Assembly (NCBI RefSeq): GCF_900112765.1
Contig: NZ_FOMZ01000012.1
Location: 1 to 64,000 of the forward strand
Direction of reading: 5' to 3'
Length of the DNA stretch: 64,000 nucleotides
Source of the DNA: Actinopolyspora alba
Lineage (GTDB): Bacteria; Actinomycetota; Actinomycetes; Mycobacteriales; Pseudonocardiaceae
This document shows, one piece after another, positions 1 through 17,663 of the stretch (positions are counted from its first letter, which is position 1; every line of letters begins with the position of its first letter). A model generated the notes under the pieces. That model did not search any database. It saw only the letters and a program-made list of their open reading frames with translations, and was not told the DNA's origin. The position numbers and the translations under genes are program-made.

Positions 1-172
1 TATTAGCCCCAGTTTCCCAGGGTTATCCCCACGCCCAGGGCAGGTTACTCACGTGTTACTCACCCGTCCGCCGCTCTGCACACCGATCCGAAAACCGGCG
101 CCATCGCTCGACTTGCATGTGTGAAGCGCGCCGTCAGCGTTCGTCCTGAGCCAGGATCAAACTCTCCAACAA
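1..172 (-). rRNA. rrs: 16S ribosomal RNA, 5' end (partial)
   Basis: The reverse strand carries the universal 16S 5' motif GAGTTTGATCCTGGCTCAG at about 148-166, followed by GACGAACGCTGACGGCG and the ATGCAAGTCGAGC segment. Only the first ~170 nt are present; the gene runs off the left edge. The mature 5' end at about 172 is placed by analogy with other 16S genes and may be off by a few bases. The gene is transcribed leftward, co-directional with tyrS. Confidence 0.97.
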
Positions 173-291
173 TGCATGGAAAAAATCAAACCCCAGCACA
201 ACCCACACCACACCCCACAACAGAGGCACAATGCGAGTTGATACTCAAAGCAAAAAAGACAAGAAACAAACACACACACGCGTGCACAAAC

Positions 292-314
292 ACTGTTGAA
301 TTCTCAAAGAACAC
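292..314 (-). promoter_or_regulatory. boxA-like antitermination site in rRNA leader
   Basis: On the minus strand the segment reads GTGTTCTTTGAGAATTC followed by AACAGTG. The TGTTCTTTGA core resembles the boxA element of actinobacterial rRNA leaders, where Nus factors load to stop premature termination. It lies ~120 nt upstream of the mature 16S end, as expected. Call rests on motif and position only. Confidence 0.55.
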
Positions 315-394
315 ACCCACCACCCACGCGGCAGGTCATTGCTCCGAAGTCCGGCGAATGCTTGTTCACTCACCGACCAAGCGGAACATCGATC

Positions 395-575
395 ACTCTA
401 GCATCGGAACAAACCGGCGTTTCAGGGGGGTCCCTTTTTAACATCCGGAAGACCGGCGCCATACCGATCGAGTCTAGATTGTACAAGCAACCACGGAGCT
501 CGAATCAATCAGCCTCGAGCCCCCGTAAGGATGTCTGCCTTCGCATTCTAGCAGCCGGAAAACATCCCGGATCAA
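395..575 (-). promoter_or_regulatory. Candidate tandem rRNA promoters (three -10/-35 pairs)
   Basis: Three TANNNT hexamers occur on the minus strand: TAGAAT (550-545), TACAAT (483-478) and TAGAGT (400-395, preceded by TGC as in an extended -10). Each has a TTGATC, TTGATT or CTGAAA hexamer exactly 19 bp upstream. A 19-bp spacer is longer than the optimum 17-18, so the individual assignments are tentative. Multiple tandem promoters are normal for actinobacterial rrn operons. Confidence 0.4.
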
Positions 576-657
576 CGGGGCCCGCACCCGGGCCCGATCG
601 ATCGGAAAGGTCAACGCTCAAGGATTAACGAACACTCCCGCAGCGCTGACGGGATTG

Positions 658-686
658 AATCTACCCCACGACACAGCCGACGTCAA
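658..686 (-). promoter_or_regulatory. Upstream rRNA promoter, sigma70-type
   Basis: The minus strand shows TTGACG (686-681), a 17-bp spacer and TAGATT (663-658), a near-consensus housekeeping promoter pointing at the 16S gene. It sits between the tyrS stop and the rRNA leader, and is the best-scoring promoter by eye in the 173-757 gap. Confidence 0.6.
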
Positions 687-757
687 ATCGGCCGCACTTA
701 CCACCCGCTGAAACGAACCAGCTGGTCAAACGCCTCACCGTTACGAGGAGAAGCTTA

Positions 758-2047
758 TTAGACCAACTCGACTCCCGCAGTGTGACGCTTGCCACGACGA
801 ACCACCAACCAGGTGCCGTGCAGCAGGTCCGCCATGCCCGGTGCCCAGGTGTCGTCGAGTACCTTGGCGTTGTTGACGTAGGCCCCGCCCTCGGCGATGG
901 TACGTCTGGCCGCCTTGCGTCCCGTGACCAGACCGCTCTCCACGAGCACATCGACGATCGTCGGCTCGTCGCTCAGTCTGAGTCGCGCGGTTGGTATCTC
1001 GGCCATCGCCGATTCCAGGGTGTCGGCGTTCAGCAGGTTCAGGTCCCCACCTCCGAACAACGCACGGCTGGCGGCAGCCACCTGCTCGGTAGCCGTGGCC
1101 CCGTGCACCAGGGTGGTCAGTTCCTCGGCAAGCCTGCGCTGCCCGAGACGTTGCCGCGGGCGCTCCACCGTGGCGAGTTCCAGCTCCTCGATCTCCGCAC
1201 GGTCCAGGAAGGTGAACAACCGCAGGTACTTGCCCACATCGGCATCGGCGGTGTTGATGAAGTACTGGTACCAGGCGTACGGAGAAGTCAGCGCCGGGTC
1301 GAGCCAGAGATTGCCACCGCCGGTGGACTTGCCGAACTTGTTCCCCTCCGCGTCGGTGACCAGTGGTGTGGTCAGTGCGTGCGCACTCGCACCGTCCTGT
1401 CGGCGCAGCAGGTCGACACCGGCGATGATGTTTCCCCACTGGTCCGATCCGCCCAGCTGCAGGGCCGTGCCGTAACGACGGTTGAGCTGTACGTAGTCGT
1501 TGGCCTGCAGCAGCATGTAACTGAACTCGGTGTAGGACATCCCGTCGGATTCCAACCGTCGCTTGACGGTTTCGCGTGAAAGCATCGAGTTGAGCGAGAA
1601 ATGCTTGCCCACGTCCCGCAGGAACGTCGTTACGGGCAGGTTCGCGGTCCAGTGGGCGTTGTTCTCCATGACGGCCCCGGTCTCCGAGTCGTCGAAGTCG
1701 ACGAAGAGCCTGAGCTGTTCGCGGATGCCCTCGGTCCATTCGGAGATGACGTTCTCGTCGTGCAGACTGCGTTCGCCCACGTCACGTGGATCACCGATCA
1801 AACCGGTCGCACCGCCTGCCAGTGCGAGCGGACGGTGTCCGGCGAGCTGAAAACGACGCAGGGTCAGCAGCGGAATCAGATGACCAGCGTGCAGGCTCGG
1901 TCCGGTCGGATCGAAACCGGCATACAGTGTGAGTGGCGGTGAATCGAGATCACGACGCAACGAATCGAGATCGGTGGACTGCGCGATGAGACCGCGCCAG
2001 GAAAGTTCGTCAAGGATGTGCTCACTCACGCTGCCAGTTTGGCTCAC
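758..2047 (-). CDS. tyrS: Tyrosine--tRNA ligase
   Basis: Cytosolic class I aminoacyl-tRNA synthetase that charges tRNA-Tyr. The 429-residue protein is of normal length. It has the HIGH-type signature in [11 protein letters not shown] (about residues 48-58), the KMSKS-type loop KFGKS (about 239-243), and a C-terminal S4 RNA-binding domain (from about residue 360). The start is GTG at 2047; a second in-frame GTG lies six codons in, and neither has a strong ribosome-binding site. It follows the DNA glycosylase gene with a ~120 bp gap and precedes the rRNA operon. The mpg-tyrS order is also found in mycobacteria. Confidence 0.97.
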   Translation of the reverse strand: MSQTGSVSEHILDELSWRGLIAQSTDLDSLRRDLDSPPLTLYAGFDPTGPSLHAGHLIPLLTLRRFQLAGHRPLALAGGATGLIGDPRDVGERSLHDENVISEWTEGIREQLRLFVDFDDSETGAVMENNAHWTANLPVTTFLRDVGKHFSLNSMLSRETVKRRLESDGMSYTEFSYMLLQANDYVQLNRRYGTALQLGGSDQWGNIIAGVDLLRRQDGASAHALTTPLVTDAEGNKFGKSTGGGNLWLDPALTSPYAWYQYFINTADADVGKYLRLFTFLDRAEIEELELATVERPRQRLGQRRLAEELTTLVHGATATEQVAAASRALFGGGDLNLLNADTLESAMAEIPTARLRLSDEPTIVDVLVESGLVTGRKAARRTIAEGGAYVNNAKVLDDTWAPGMADLLHGTWLVVRRGKRHTAGVELV

Positions 2048-2168
2048 GCGGACGACACGATGTCGACGACCCCCTGGAATTCGAGTCAGGAGTCACGGGA
2101 CGACCGCCTCGTGCCGGGCGAGGATTCGCGTCAGGCGACGAAGAGCCGGTGGAGTCGGCACATTCCGC

Positions 2169-2792
2169 TCAGCTCCCGCTCGTGACCCTACGCCGACCAC
2201 CACGTCGATAGGAACTCACGGCGGGCGAACCGTGCACCCAGGAACGCCAGGGCAGCTCCGTGGCAGTGGAAACCCCGACTCTGGGACCACTGCGCACGTC
2301 CTCGTCCTCCACGGCACACCCCCGCAGCAACCGGATCGGCGAGTCGGGACGTGTCAGATCCGCGCCGTTGCACTCACGAGTGATTCCCAGCACCCCCGCG
2401 AGTCGAGCCGGCCCGCTGGCCAGTGCGCTCTCCTTGCGAGCCGCGGGACGACGACTGCGTGCCAGTTCCGCCCCCTCGATGATCTCACCGGCCCGTAGGA
2501 GCACCGCCGCGGGCTGCCCGTCGGTCAGGCAAACCACGTTGACGCAGAAGTGCATCCCGTAGACGAAGTACACGTAGAGATGACCCGCCGGCCCGAACAT
2601 GACCGCGTTCCGTTCGGTACGCCCGCGATAGCAGTGTGATGCCGGATCGTCCTGGCCGCGGTATGCCTCCACCTCGACGAGCCGGACGCGAACCACACCC
2701 TGGGGCGAGTTCGAAACCAACTCACAACCGAGCAGGAAACGCGCCACGCGGAGCGGGTCACGTGCTGTCTCGGAGCGTGTCACCTCAATCAC
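2169..2792 (-). CDS. mpg: 3-methyladenine DNA glycosylase (AAG/MPG family)
   Basis: Monofunctional DNA glycosylase of the alkyladenine (AAG/MPG) fold, which removes alkylated purines in base-excision repair. Visible family motifs are the RVARFLLGCELV start, the EVEAYRGQDDPASHCYRGRT segment with the catalytic-region Glu and Tyr, and NAVMFGPAGHLYVYFVYGMH. A longer frame runs upstream into argH and looks spurious, so the GTG at 2792 is chosen; it gives 207 residues, the usual size. A GTG three codons further upstream is also possible. The gene is separated from argH by a strong hairpin, so it probably has its own promoter. Confidence 0.93.
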   Translation of the reverse strand: MIEVTRSETARDPLRVARFLLGCELVSNSPQGVVRVRLVEVEAYRGQDDPASHCYRGRTERNAVMFGPAGHLYVYFVYGMHFCVNVVCLTDGQPAAVLLRAGEIIEGAELARSRRPAARKESALASGPARLAGVLGITRECNGADLTRPDSPIRLLRGCAVEDEDVRSGPRVGVSTATELPWRSWVHGSPAVSSYRRGGRRRVTSGS

Positions 2793-2836
2793 GACGAGCA
2801 CACTACCGGGTGCCGCGCGGCGGAGAACGAACCGGA

Positions 2837-2879
2837 GCCGTGCCGGACCGGGGAATCCCCGACTCCGATCCGGCACGGC
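2837..2879 (-). terminator. Hairpin after argH (arg operon terminator candidate)
   Basis: Perfect 11-bp arms GCCGTGCCGGA (2837-2847) and TCCGGCACGGC (2869-2879) enclose a smaller GGGGA/TCCCC hairpin. The structure starts 8 bp after the argH stop. There is no T-tract, which is common for actinobacterial terminators. Confidence 0.65.
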
Positions 2880-2886
2880 GGGAGGT

Positions 2887-4419
<1,533 letters not shown>

Positions 4420-4434
4420 TCACGGCGGGGACGT

Positions 4435-5631
<1,197 letters not shown>

Positions 5632-5695
5632 GATCATGCTCCTAGTACCTGTTGTGCTGGCTGTTGTCGGGTGCCTGTTCGACCGCGGTGTCCGT

Positions 5696-8332
<2,637 letters not shown>

Positions 8333-8333
<1 letters not shown>

Positions 8334-9256
8334 CAGGCATCGTCCTTTCGTTGGGTCGGCTCGCCGGGAACGACCATCGTGCCGATACCCTCGCTGGTGA
8401 ACACTTCGAGCAGCACCGAGTGAGCGAGTCGCCCGTCGATCACGTGAGCCCGGGGGACGCCACCGGTCACCGCCTGTAGGCAGGCCTCCATCTTGGGAAC
8501 CATTCCGGAGGACAGGTTCGGCAGCAGTTCCGTCAGTCGCGCGGTGTCCAGTCGCGAGACCAGTGAATCCCGGTCGGGCCAGTCGGTGTAGAGCCCCTCG
8601 ACGTCGGTGAGCACGACGAGCTTCTCCGCTTCGAGCGCGACGGCCAGGGCTCCGGCGGCGGTGTCGGCGTTGACGTTGTGCACCACACCGTCGGCGTCGG
8701 GAGCGACTGTGGAGATCACCGGAATGCGGCCGGTCTCGATCAGATCGAGCACGGCGGTCGGCTCGACCGATTCGACGTCGCCGACCAGCCCGATGTCCAC
8801 CGGTTCGCCGTCCACCACGGCGTTGCGCCTGCGGGCGGTGAGCAGGTGCGCGTCCTCACCCGACATGCCCACCGCGTGCGGACCGTGCTGGTTGATCAGT
8901 CCGACGAGCTCACGACCGACCTGGCCGACGAGGACCATCCGGACCACATCCATCGTTTCCGGTGAGGTGACCCGCAGTCCGCCCCGGAACTCACCGGGCA
9001 TGCCGAGCCGGTCGAGCATCTCGGTGATCTGCGGACCACCGCCGTGAACGACCACGGGGCGCAGTCCGGCCAGCCGCAGGAAAACCATGTCCTCGGCGAA
9101 TGCCCGCTTGAGCTTTTCGTCGGTCATGGCGTTGCCGCCGTACTTGACCACCACGGTGGCACCGCGGAACCGCTCCAACCAGGGCAGTGCTTCGGTCAGC
9201 ACACCGGCCTTCGCGGCGGCCGTGCTCAACCGTTCGTCGTGGCTCGTGCTGCTCAT
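8333..9256 (-). CDS. argB: Acetylglutamate kinase
   Basis: Phosphorylates N-acetylglutamate with ATP; often the arginine-feedback-controlled step in organisms using the cyclic (ArgJ) pathway. The 307-residue amino-acid-kinase fold protein shows [10 protein letters not shown] (about 35-44), [10 protein letters not shown], and the nucleotide-binding TDVEGLY. The N-terminal helix [21 protein letters not shown] resembles the extension that mediates hexamers in arginine-sensitive enzymes. Start ATG overlaps the argJ stop region by 4 bp (ATGA). Confidence 0.97.
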
Positions 9257-10469
9257 GTGGAATACGCGCTGTTCTCTTCGACGTAGTCGTGGGAAAGATC
9301 CGTGGTCAGCACGGTGGCGCCGTGGTCACCGAGATGCAGGTCGACCACGATCTCGATGTCTCGTCCGGAGAGATCCACCGTGTCGCGGTCGGCGACCGGG
9401 GTCCCCCGGGAGTAAAGCGTCACGCCGTTGGCGATGATCTCCATGGCCGAGGCGTCGATCGTGACCGCGGAGCGCCCCACGGCCATGGCGATGCGTCCCC
9501 AGTTGGGGTCGGAACCGAACAGCGCGGCCGAGACCAGGTTGTCCTCGGCCACCAACCGGGCGATGCTCACCGCGTCCTCCTCCGACGCCGCTCCGCGGAC
9601 CGTTATGTCGATCGCCTTGGTGGCGCCTTCGGCGTCGTGTTGCAGTTGTCGGACGAGATCGCCGCAGACTCGGGTCAGCAGCTCGGTGAACTCGGCCTCG
9701 GCAGGAGCGAGTTCGGAGGCTCCCGAGGACAGCAGCAGCACGGTGTCGTTGGTGGAGGTGCCACCGTCGACGTCGAGCCGTTCGAAAGTGCCGCCGCAGG
9801 CCTGCCGAAGGGCTCGTTGCAACGTCTCGCCTTCGACACCGGCGTCGGTGGTGACGACCGCGAGCATGGTCGCGAGGTTCGGTGCGAGCATTCCCGCCCC
9901 TTTGACCATGCCGCCGATCGACCAGCCGTCGGGGTGGGTGAGGCAGACCTGTTTCGGATGGGTGTCCGTGGTCAGTACGGCGCTCGCGGCATCGGTGCTC
10001 GCCAGTTCGGTGTCGTCCAGTCCGGTCACCGCGGTGTCGAGGCCCTCCAGCAGGGCGGGCATCGGCAGTCGTTGCCCGATGAGGCCGGTGGAGCAGACAC
10101 CGATCTCGATCGCACCAGTACCGAGCAGTTCAGCGGCGCGTTCGGCGGTGGCATGGGTGTCCTGGAACCCCTCCGGGCCGGTACAGGCGTTGGCACCACC
10201 GGAATTGAGCACCACGGCACGCAACTTCCGCTCTCGCAGCACCTGTTCGGACCACAGCACGGGAGCCGCTTTGACCTGGTTGGTGGTGAACACCCCGGCG
10301 GCCTGCTGCCCGGGACCGTCGTTGACGATCAGCGCGAGGTCGAGGGCGGCGCCGGACTTGATACCGGCGGCAACACCGCAAGCCCGGAAACCGCGCGGAC
10401 CGGTGACACCGTTTCGCCTGTCCGCGGCCATGTCGTGCACGCCGACGTCGGTCGTCTCGTGACTCGTAC

Positions 10470-10473
<4 letters not shown>
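9253..10473 (-). CDS. argJ: Bifunctional glutamate N-acetyltransferase/ornithine acetyltransferase
   Basis: Recycles the acetyl group from N-acetylornithine to glutamate (cyclic arginine pathway). The 406-residue precursor carries the autoprocessing site [10 protein letters not shown]; Thr202 would become the N-terminal nucleophile of the beta chain. The start is TTG at 10473 behind GGGAG, overlapping the stop of the preceding ACT gene as TTGA; an in-frame ATG lies 14 codons in. Whether it is bifunctional (also uses acetyl-CoA) cannot be read from sequence. Confidence 0.96.
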
Positions 10474-11935
<1,462 letters not shown>

Positions 11936-11977
11936 CAGGGGGTCCCCGAAGTACGAACGAGGGGCGGAGAGACGAAA

Positions 11978-12021
11978 AGCTCGGGGTGGGTGGCCGCCGT
12001 AGCGACCACCCACCCCGAGCT
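11978..12021 (-). terminator. Strong intrinsic terminator of pheST
   Basis: Perfect 16-bp arms (11978-11993 and 12006-12021; left arm AGCTCGGGGTGGGTGG) with a 12-nt loop. On the minus strand the hairpin is followed by TTTTCGTC, a short T-tract. It lies 82 nt after the pheT stop and just upstream of the argC promoter, so it insulates the two operons. Confidence 0.85.
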
Positions 12022-12103
12022 GAGTCACAGTCGGCCGTTCGAAGCCGACGTCGCGGGTATTTCCCGCGCCGAGGTGAGCCGACTCGGCACGAGTCCGCTG
12101 TGG

Positions 12104-14596
12104 TTAACCGCGCAGCACCGCTCCGAACCGCTGGTCGGCGGCGGCCACCGCGGCGTCCCGCACCTCGGTCGCCTCCTCCTGGGTCAACGTTCGGTCGGAA
12201 GCACGCAGCCGCAACGCGAACGCCAACGACTTCTTCTCGGCACCGAGCTTTTCACCGGTGAAAACGTCGAACAACCGGATGTCCTCGATGAGCTCGCCAC
12301 CACCGTCGCGAAGCACTTCCCCGAGCTCGGCGGCCGGAACACCCTCGTCGACCACCAACGCCACGTCCAGCCGCACCGGTGGATAGGCCGAGATGTTCGG
12401 CGCGGGACGCCCGTCCGTCATCGGCAGCGCGTCGAGATCCAGCTCCATCGCACAGGTGCGTTTGGGCAGTTCGAGAGCCTCCACCACCTTGGGGTGCAAC
12501 TCACCGGCATATCCGATGACCGTGCCGTCCACCTCGAGCGCGGCACAGCGCCCCGGATGCCACGGCGCCCTGTCCGCGGCGGAGACGGTCAACGACACTC
12601 CGGCCGTCTCGGCGACGAGTCTGGCCGCCGCCACGGCGTCCGACCAGTCCGCCTCCCGGCCGGAACCCCACCAGCCGGAACGCTCCCGCTGTCCCGCGAG
12701 CACCACACCGACGTGCTGGGGTTGCGCGGGCAACGCGGCGTGGAGCGCTGCCAACTGCTCGTCCGAGGGACGTTGCCGAACCCCGAGTTCGGGAACGGAG
12801 GGCTGATCCTGCTCGGGCAGCACCACCTGGCCGATGTGGAACAGCGCGAGATCACGCCTGCCGCGGGAAAGGTTGCGCTGCAATGCGTCGAACAGCCCCG
12901 GCAGCAGCGTGGTGCTGAGCAGCGCACGATCCGATTCGAGGGCGTTGACGGCTCGCAAGGTACGTCGACGCGGATCGTCCTCGCCGATTCCCAGGGCGTC
13001 GAGGGTGTCCTCACCGGTGAACGGGAACGGCAGCACCTCGACGCAACCGTCGTGCGCCAGCGCACGCGAGACCGCGCGCCTGCGGCGCTGGGTAGCGCTC
13101 AGTCCGCTCCCGGTGGGCGCCGCGGGAACGACGGACGGGATGGTGTGGTACCCCTCCAGTCGGAGTACCTCTTCGACCAGATCGGCCGGCTGTGTGAGAT
13201 CGGGGCGCCAGGTCGGCGGCAGTGCGGTCACCACACCGACACCGTCATCGGATGTACCCACCTCGATTCCGCAGCCGATCTGGTTGAGCCGCTTGGCGGT
13301 GACACCACGTCCGTAGCGGACACCGGCGACCTGGTCCGGCAGTGCCAGCGGCATCGTCACCGGTTGCGGCTGCGGCGGTTCGCCCACATCGGTGCGCCCA
13401 GCGCTGATGGTCGCTTCCCCGTACTCGACGAGCAGTCTGGCGGCGCGTTCCGCCGCCACGGCGGCCACTGCGGGATCCACACCACGCTCGAAACGCTTGC
13501 CCGCCTCGCTGGGCAACCGATGCCTGCGGATCATGCGCGAGATTCCCGTGGGCTCCCAGTTCGCCGCCTCGAGCAGGACGTCATTGGTGTCCTGTCCGAT
13601 CTCGGTACTGGCACCCCCCATGACGCCGGCGAGGGAGACGGGACCGGAGTCGTCACAGATAACGATGTCGTCGGGATCGAGGTCACGCCGCACGCCGTCC
13701 AACGTGACGAGGGACTCCCCGGCCACGGCTCGGCGCACGACGATGTCGCCGGACAGCTTGGCGGTGTCCCAGGCGTGCAGCGGCTGGCCGAGCTCGAGCA
13801 TCACGTAGTTGGTGATGTCCACCGGCAGGGAGATGGACCGAATACCGGCCAGCGCCAGTCGTCGCTGCATCCACCACGGAGTCGGAGCCGTCGGATCGAC
13901 CCCGGTCAGTCTGCGGAACACGAACCGGGAGCAGGCCGAAGCGTCCTCGATCCGCACCGTGCGGGAGGGGCGGTCGTCATCCGGGATGCCCCGGTTCGCG
14001 GGGTCCCCGAACGGCACGTCCAACGCGTTGGAGAGTTCCCGGGCGAGACCGCGCACCGAGAAGCAGTAACCGCGATCGGGCGTGATGGCCAGCTCGATCA
14101 CCGAATCGTCCAGTCCGACGATCTCGTTGGCCGGGCTTCCGGGATCGGCGGAGCCGGGCGGGAGTACCAGAATACCGTCGTGGTCCTCGCCGATTCCCAG
14201 TTCCTTGGTCGAACAGATCATGCCCTCGCTGGTACGCCCGTAGGTCTTGCGAGCGCTGATCTCGAAATCGCCCGGGAGAACAGTACCGGGCAGTGCCACC
14301 ACCACCAGCGAGCCGGCGCTGAAGTTGGTGGCGCCGCACACGATGCCACGAGTCTGTTGCTCACCGGTCTCGGACTTTCCGACCTCGACCCGACAGTAGC
14401 GGATGGGTTTTTTGAACTCGGTCAGTTCCTCGATCTCGGCTACCCGTCCGACGACGAGTGGGCCGATGATCGGGGTGAGTCGGGTGACCTCCTCGACTTC
14501 CAGCCCGATGTTCACGAACGCCTCGGCGAGTGTGTCGACGCTCGTGTCCTCGGACAGCTCAAGATGCTCGGCCAGCCAGGAAACCGGAATCCGCAC
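12104..14596 (-). CDS. pheT: Phenylalanine--tRNA ligase beta subunit
   Basis: Large subunit of the (alpha-beta)2 phenylalanyl-tRNA synthetase; binds tRNA and edits Tyr-tRNA. The 830-residue protein has the N-terminal region RIPVSWLAEHLEL, an EMAP/OB tRNA-binding domain (about 40-150), the B3/B4 editing domain, B5, the catalytic-like core, and a C-terminal anticodon-binding (FDX-ACB) domain with YPPVRLDVALVVDE. The GTG at 14596 matches the family N-terminus; the longer frame upstream overlaps pheS. It follows pheS with a 70-bp gap. Confidence 0.96.
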   Translation of the reverse strand: MRIPVSWLAEHLELSEDTSVDTLAEAFVNIGLEVEEVTRLTPIIGPLVVGRVAEIEELTEFKKPIRYCRVEVGKSETGEQQTRGIVCGATNFSAGSLVVVALPGTVLPGDFEISARKTYGRTSEGMICSTKELGIGEDHDGILVLPPGSADPGSPANEIVGLDDSVIELAITPDRGYCFSVRGLARELSNALDVPFGDPANRGIPDDDRPSRTVRIEDASACSRFVFRRLTGVDPTAPTPWWMQRRLALAGIRSISLPVDITNYVMLELGQPLHAWDTAKLSGDIVVRRAVAGESLVTLDGVRRDLDPDDIVICDDSGPVSLAGVMGGASTEIGQDTNDVLLEAANWEPTGISRMIRRHRLPSEAGKRFERGVDPAVAAVAAERAARLLVEYGEATISAGRTDVGEPPQPQPVTMPLALPDQVAGVRYGRGVTAKRLNQIGCGIEVGTSDDGVGVVTALPPTWRPDLTQPADLVEEVLRLEGYHTIPSVVPAAPTGSGLSATQRRRRAVSRALAHDGCVEVLPFPFTGEDTLDALGIGEDDPRRRTLRAVNALESDRALLSTTLLPGLFDALQRNLSRGRRDLALFHIGQVVLPEQDQPSVPELGVRQRPSDEQLAALHAALPAQPQHVGVVLAGQRERSGWWGSGREADWSDAVAAARLVAETAGVSLTVSAADRAPWHPGRCAALEVDGTVIGYAGELHPKVVEALELPKRTCAMELDLDALPMTDGRPAPNISAYPPVRLDVALVVDEGVPAAELGEVLRDGGGELIEDIRLFDVFTGEKLGAEKKSLAFALRLRASDRTLTQEEATEVRDAAVAAADQRFGAVLRG

Positions 14597-14666
14597 TGGA
14601 TCGCAGCCCTTCTCTCGATCATGTGGGGTCGGCGGTGCGGGCAAGAGCCCGGGCACCCGACCGGAC

Positions 14667-15902
<1,236 letters not shown>

Positions 15903-15964
15903 TCAGGGGTGCCGCGAGCTCCGGGGGACCGCCGAGCCGGGAGACAGTACGAGCGGCGGAGCGG

Positions 15965-16861
15965 TCACTCGACGTCCGGGCGAACGCGACGGGCCGAGGC
16001 GTACAGACAGACGGCAGCGGCGGTCGCCAGGTTCAGGCTCTCCGCTCGGCCGTAGATCGGCACGCGCAGCGTGACGTCCAACCGTTCACCGTACTCCCCG
16101 AGACCGTGCGCCTCGCTGCCGAACACCCAGGCGGTCGGCACGTCCAGCCTGCCGCTCTCCTCAGCGGTGTGCAGATCGGAGCGGGCCGCACCATCGGCTC
16201 CGACCAGCAGCAGTCCCGCTCCTCGACAGGCGGCCAATACCGTGTCGGCATCACGTTCCCGAGCCACCGGAAGGTGGAAAAGGCTGCCGGTGGAGGCCCG
16301 AACGGCCTTCCCGTTGTAGGGGTCGACGGTCTCGCCCGCGAACAGCACGGCGCCCGCACCGGCGGCATCCGCGACACGAAGCACCGTACCCGCGTTACCC
16401 GGGTCGGCGATGTCGAGCAGCACCACGACCAGGGAAGGCCGATGAGCCAGCACGGTAGCGGTGTCCGTCGCGGGCGCCTCGCAGACGGCGACCAGCCCTT
16501 GCGGGGTAACCGTTTCGGAAAGGCAGGCAGCCGCTCGTTCGGTGATGGTCCACAACGGCACTCCGCTCGCCGCACAGCGCTCGGCGATCTCCGGAACCCG
16601 TCGCAGTCCTTCGGAAGTGGCCAACACCTCGCGAACCTCGGTGCGAGGCCGCTCCGCCGTCCGCGAGTCCAGCGACTCGAGGACGGCGTTGGCACCTTCC
16701 GCCAGAAACATACCGGCACGTTCGCGCCCGGCACGCCGCGTGAGCTTACGAGCGGAAGCGACCCGTGCGGAACGTTCCGTCAACGACGAACGAGCCTTAT
16801 CGGGGCTCGCCCGCCCTTCCGCGGGATCCGCACCGGTGTGCCGGGCGCCGGCTCGATCCAA
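15965..16861 (-). CDS. SpoU/TrmH-family RNA 2'-O-methyltransferase
   Basis: SAM-dependent SPOUT methyltransferase that modifies rRNA or tRNA ribose. The 298-residue protein has an N-terminal substrate-binding domain (about residues 30-125) and the C-terminal knot domain. Motifs are VVVLLDIADPGNAGTVLRVA, AWVFGSEAHGL and SLNLATAAAVCLYA. The TTG start at 16861 directly abuts the rplT stop (TGATTG), so translation is probably coupled to the ribosomal-protein operon. The same infC-rpmI-rplT-tsnR order is seen in mycobacteria; the exact nucleotide target is not evident. Confidence 0.93.
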   Translation of the reverse strand: MDRAGARHTGADPAEGRASPDKARSSLTERSARVASARKLTRRAGRERAGMFLAEGANAVLESLDSRTAERPRTEVREVLATSEGLRRVPEIAERCAASGVPLWTITERAAACLSETVTPQGLVAVCEAPATDTATVLAHRPSLVVVLLDIADPGNAGTVLRVADAAGAGAVLFAGETVDPYNGKAVRASTGSLFHLPVARERDADTVLAACRGAGLLLVGADGAARSDLHTAEESGRLDVPTAWVFGSEAHGLGEYGERLDVTLRVPIYGRAESLNLATAAAVCLYASARRVRPDVE

Positions 16862-17230
16862 TCAGACCGTGCCTTCCGGGAGGCTGCTACGCGCCTGGTC
16901 ACACAGCGCGGTAAAGGCCTGCGGATCGTTGACCGCCAGCTCGGCGAGCATCTTGCGGTCGACCTCGACCTCGGCGGCCTTCAGACCCTGCATGAACTTG
17001 TTGTAGCTCAGCCCGTTCTGCCTGCTGGCCGCGTTGATACGCATGATCCAGAGCTTGCGGAACTCGCCCTTGCGCGCCCGCCGGTCCCGATAGGAGTAGA
17101 CCTGCGAGTGCAGCATCTGCTCCTTGGCCTTGCGGTAAAGGCGAGAACGCTGCCCGCGATAGCCCTTGGCGGACTCCAGAATCTTGCGGCGCTTCTTCTG
17201 CGCGTTCACCGATCGTTTGACACGTGCCAT
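16862..17230 (-). CDS. rplT: 50S ribosomal protein L20
   Basis: rRNA-binding protein needed early in large-subunit assembly. The 122-residue basic protein shows the family sequence [18 protein letters not shown] at the N-terminus, [16 protein letters not shown], and [17 protein letters not shown]. It is slightly longer than the usual ~118 residues at the acidic C-terminus. It lies 114 bp after rpmI. In E. coli L20 represses its own operon; no such structure was verified here. Confidence 0.98.
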   Translation of the reverse strand: MARVKRSVNAQKKRRKILESAKGYRGQRSRLYRKAKEQMLHSQVYSYRDRRARKGEFRKLWIMRINAASRQNGLSYNKFMQGLKAAEVEVDRKMLAELAVNDPQAFTALCDQARSSLPEGTV

Positions 17231-17344
17231 TGGTTCCGTCCTGATCGCATCGGGGGCGGAGCCCCGCCCCGGCGGATGAGGCTGTCACTGGTCCGAAGGG
17301 TGTGGCGGGTCAAGCTCCCGACCACACCCGTGACTGAGCGAAGC

Positions 17345-17539
17345 TCAGCGTCCCAGCATCTTGTTGACCTGCCGGGTGTCGTTCGGCGACACCTCGTCAG
17401 TGCCCTTCAATCGACGCTTCACCCTGCTCGACTTCTTTTCCAGGATGTGCCTACGGCCGGCACGCTCGTGGCGCAATTTGCCCGATCCGGTGACCTTGAA
17501 CCGCTTGGAAGCGCCGCTGTGTGGCTTGTTCTTGGGCAT
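17345..17539 (-). CDS. rpmI: 50S ribosomal protein L35
   Basis: Small structural protein of the large ribosomal subunit. The 64-residue protein begins [20 protein letters not shown], the L35 signature, and is rich in Lys and Arg. The frame extends upstream but the ATG at 17539 lies 6 nt after AAGAGG and matches the family N-terminus. It sits between infC and rplT, the conserved translation operon. Confidence 0.98.
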   Translation of the reverse strand: MPKNKPHSGASKRFKVTGSGKLRHERAGRRHILEKKSSRVKRRLKGTDEVSPNDTRQVNKMLGR

Positions 17540-17663
17540 TATCATCCTCTTTTCGTGCGAACGCCGGGCAGAATCCCGATGAGAATCCCGCCCGGCATGC
17601 GTTCCGGGTGATTCCACGACCTGATGCGTTCGGTGGCCCCGGTACCCGATTGCCGCGTTACGG

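Larger units (their letters stand above)
173..757 (-). other. rRNA operon leader and promoter region, no coding gene
   Basis: The 585 bp between the 16S start and tyrS hold no convincing protein-coding frame. They carry the promoter candidates and boxA-like site listed separately. The part next to 16S (about 173-300) is A/C-rich on the given strand and unlike the surrounding GC-rich coding DNA, as is usual for rRNA leader and processing regions. Confidence 0.7.
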
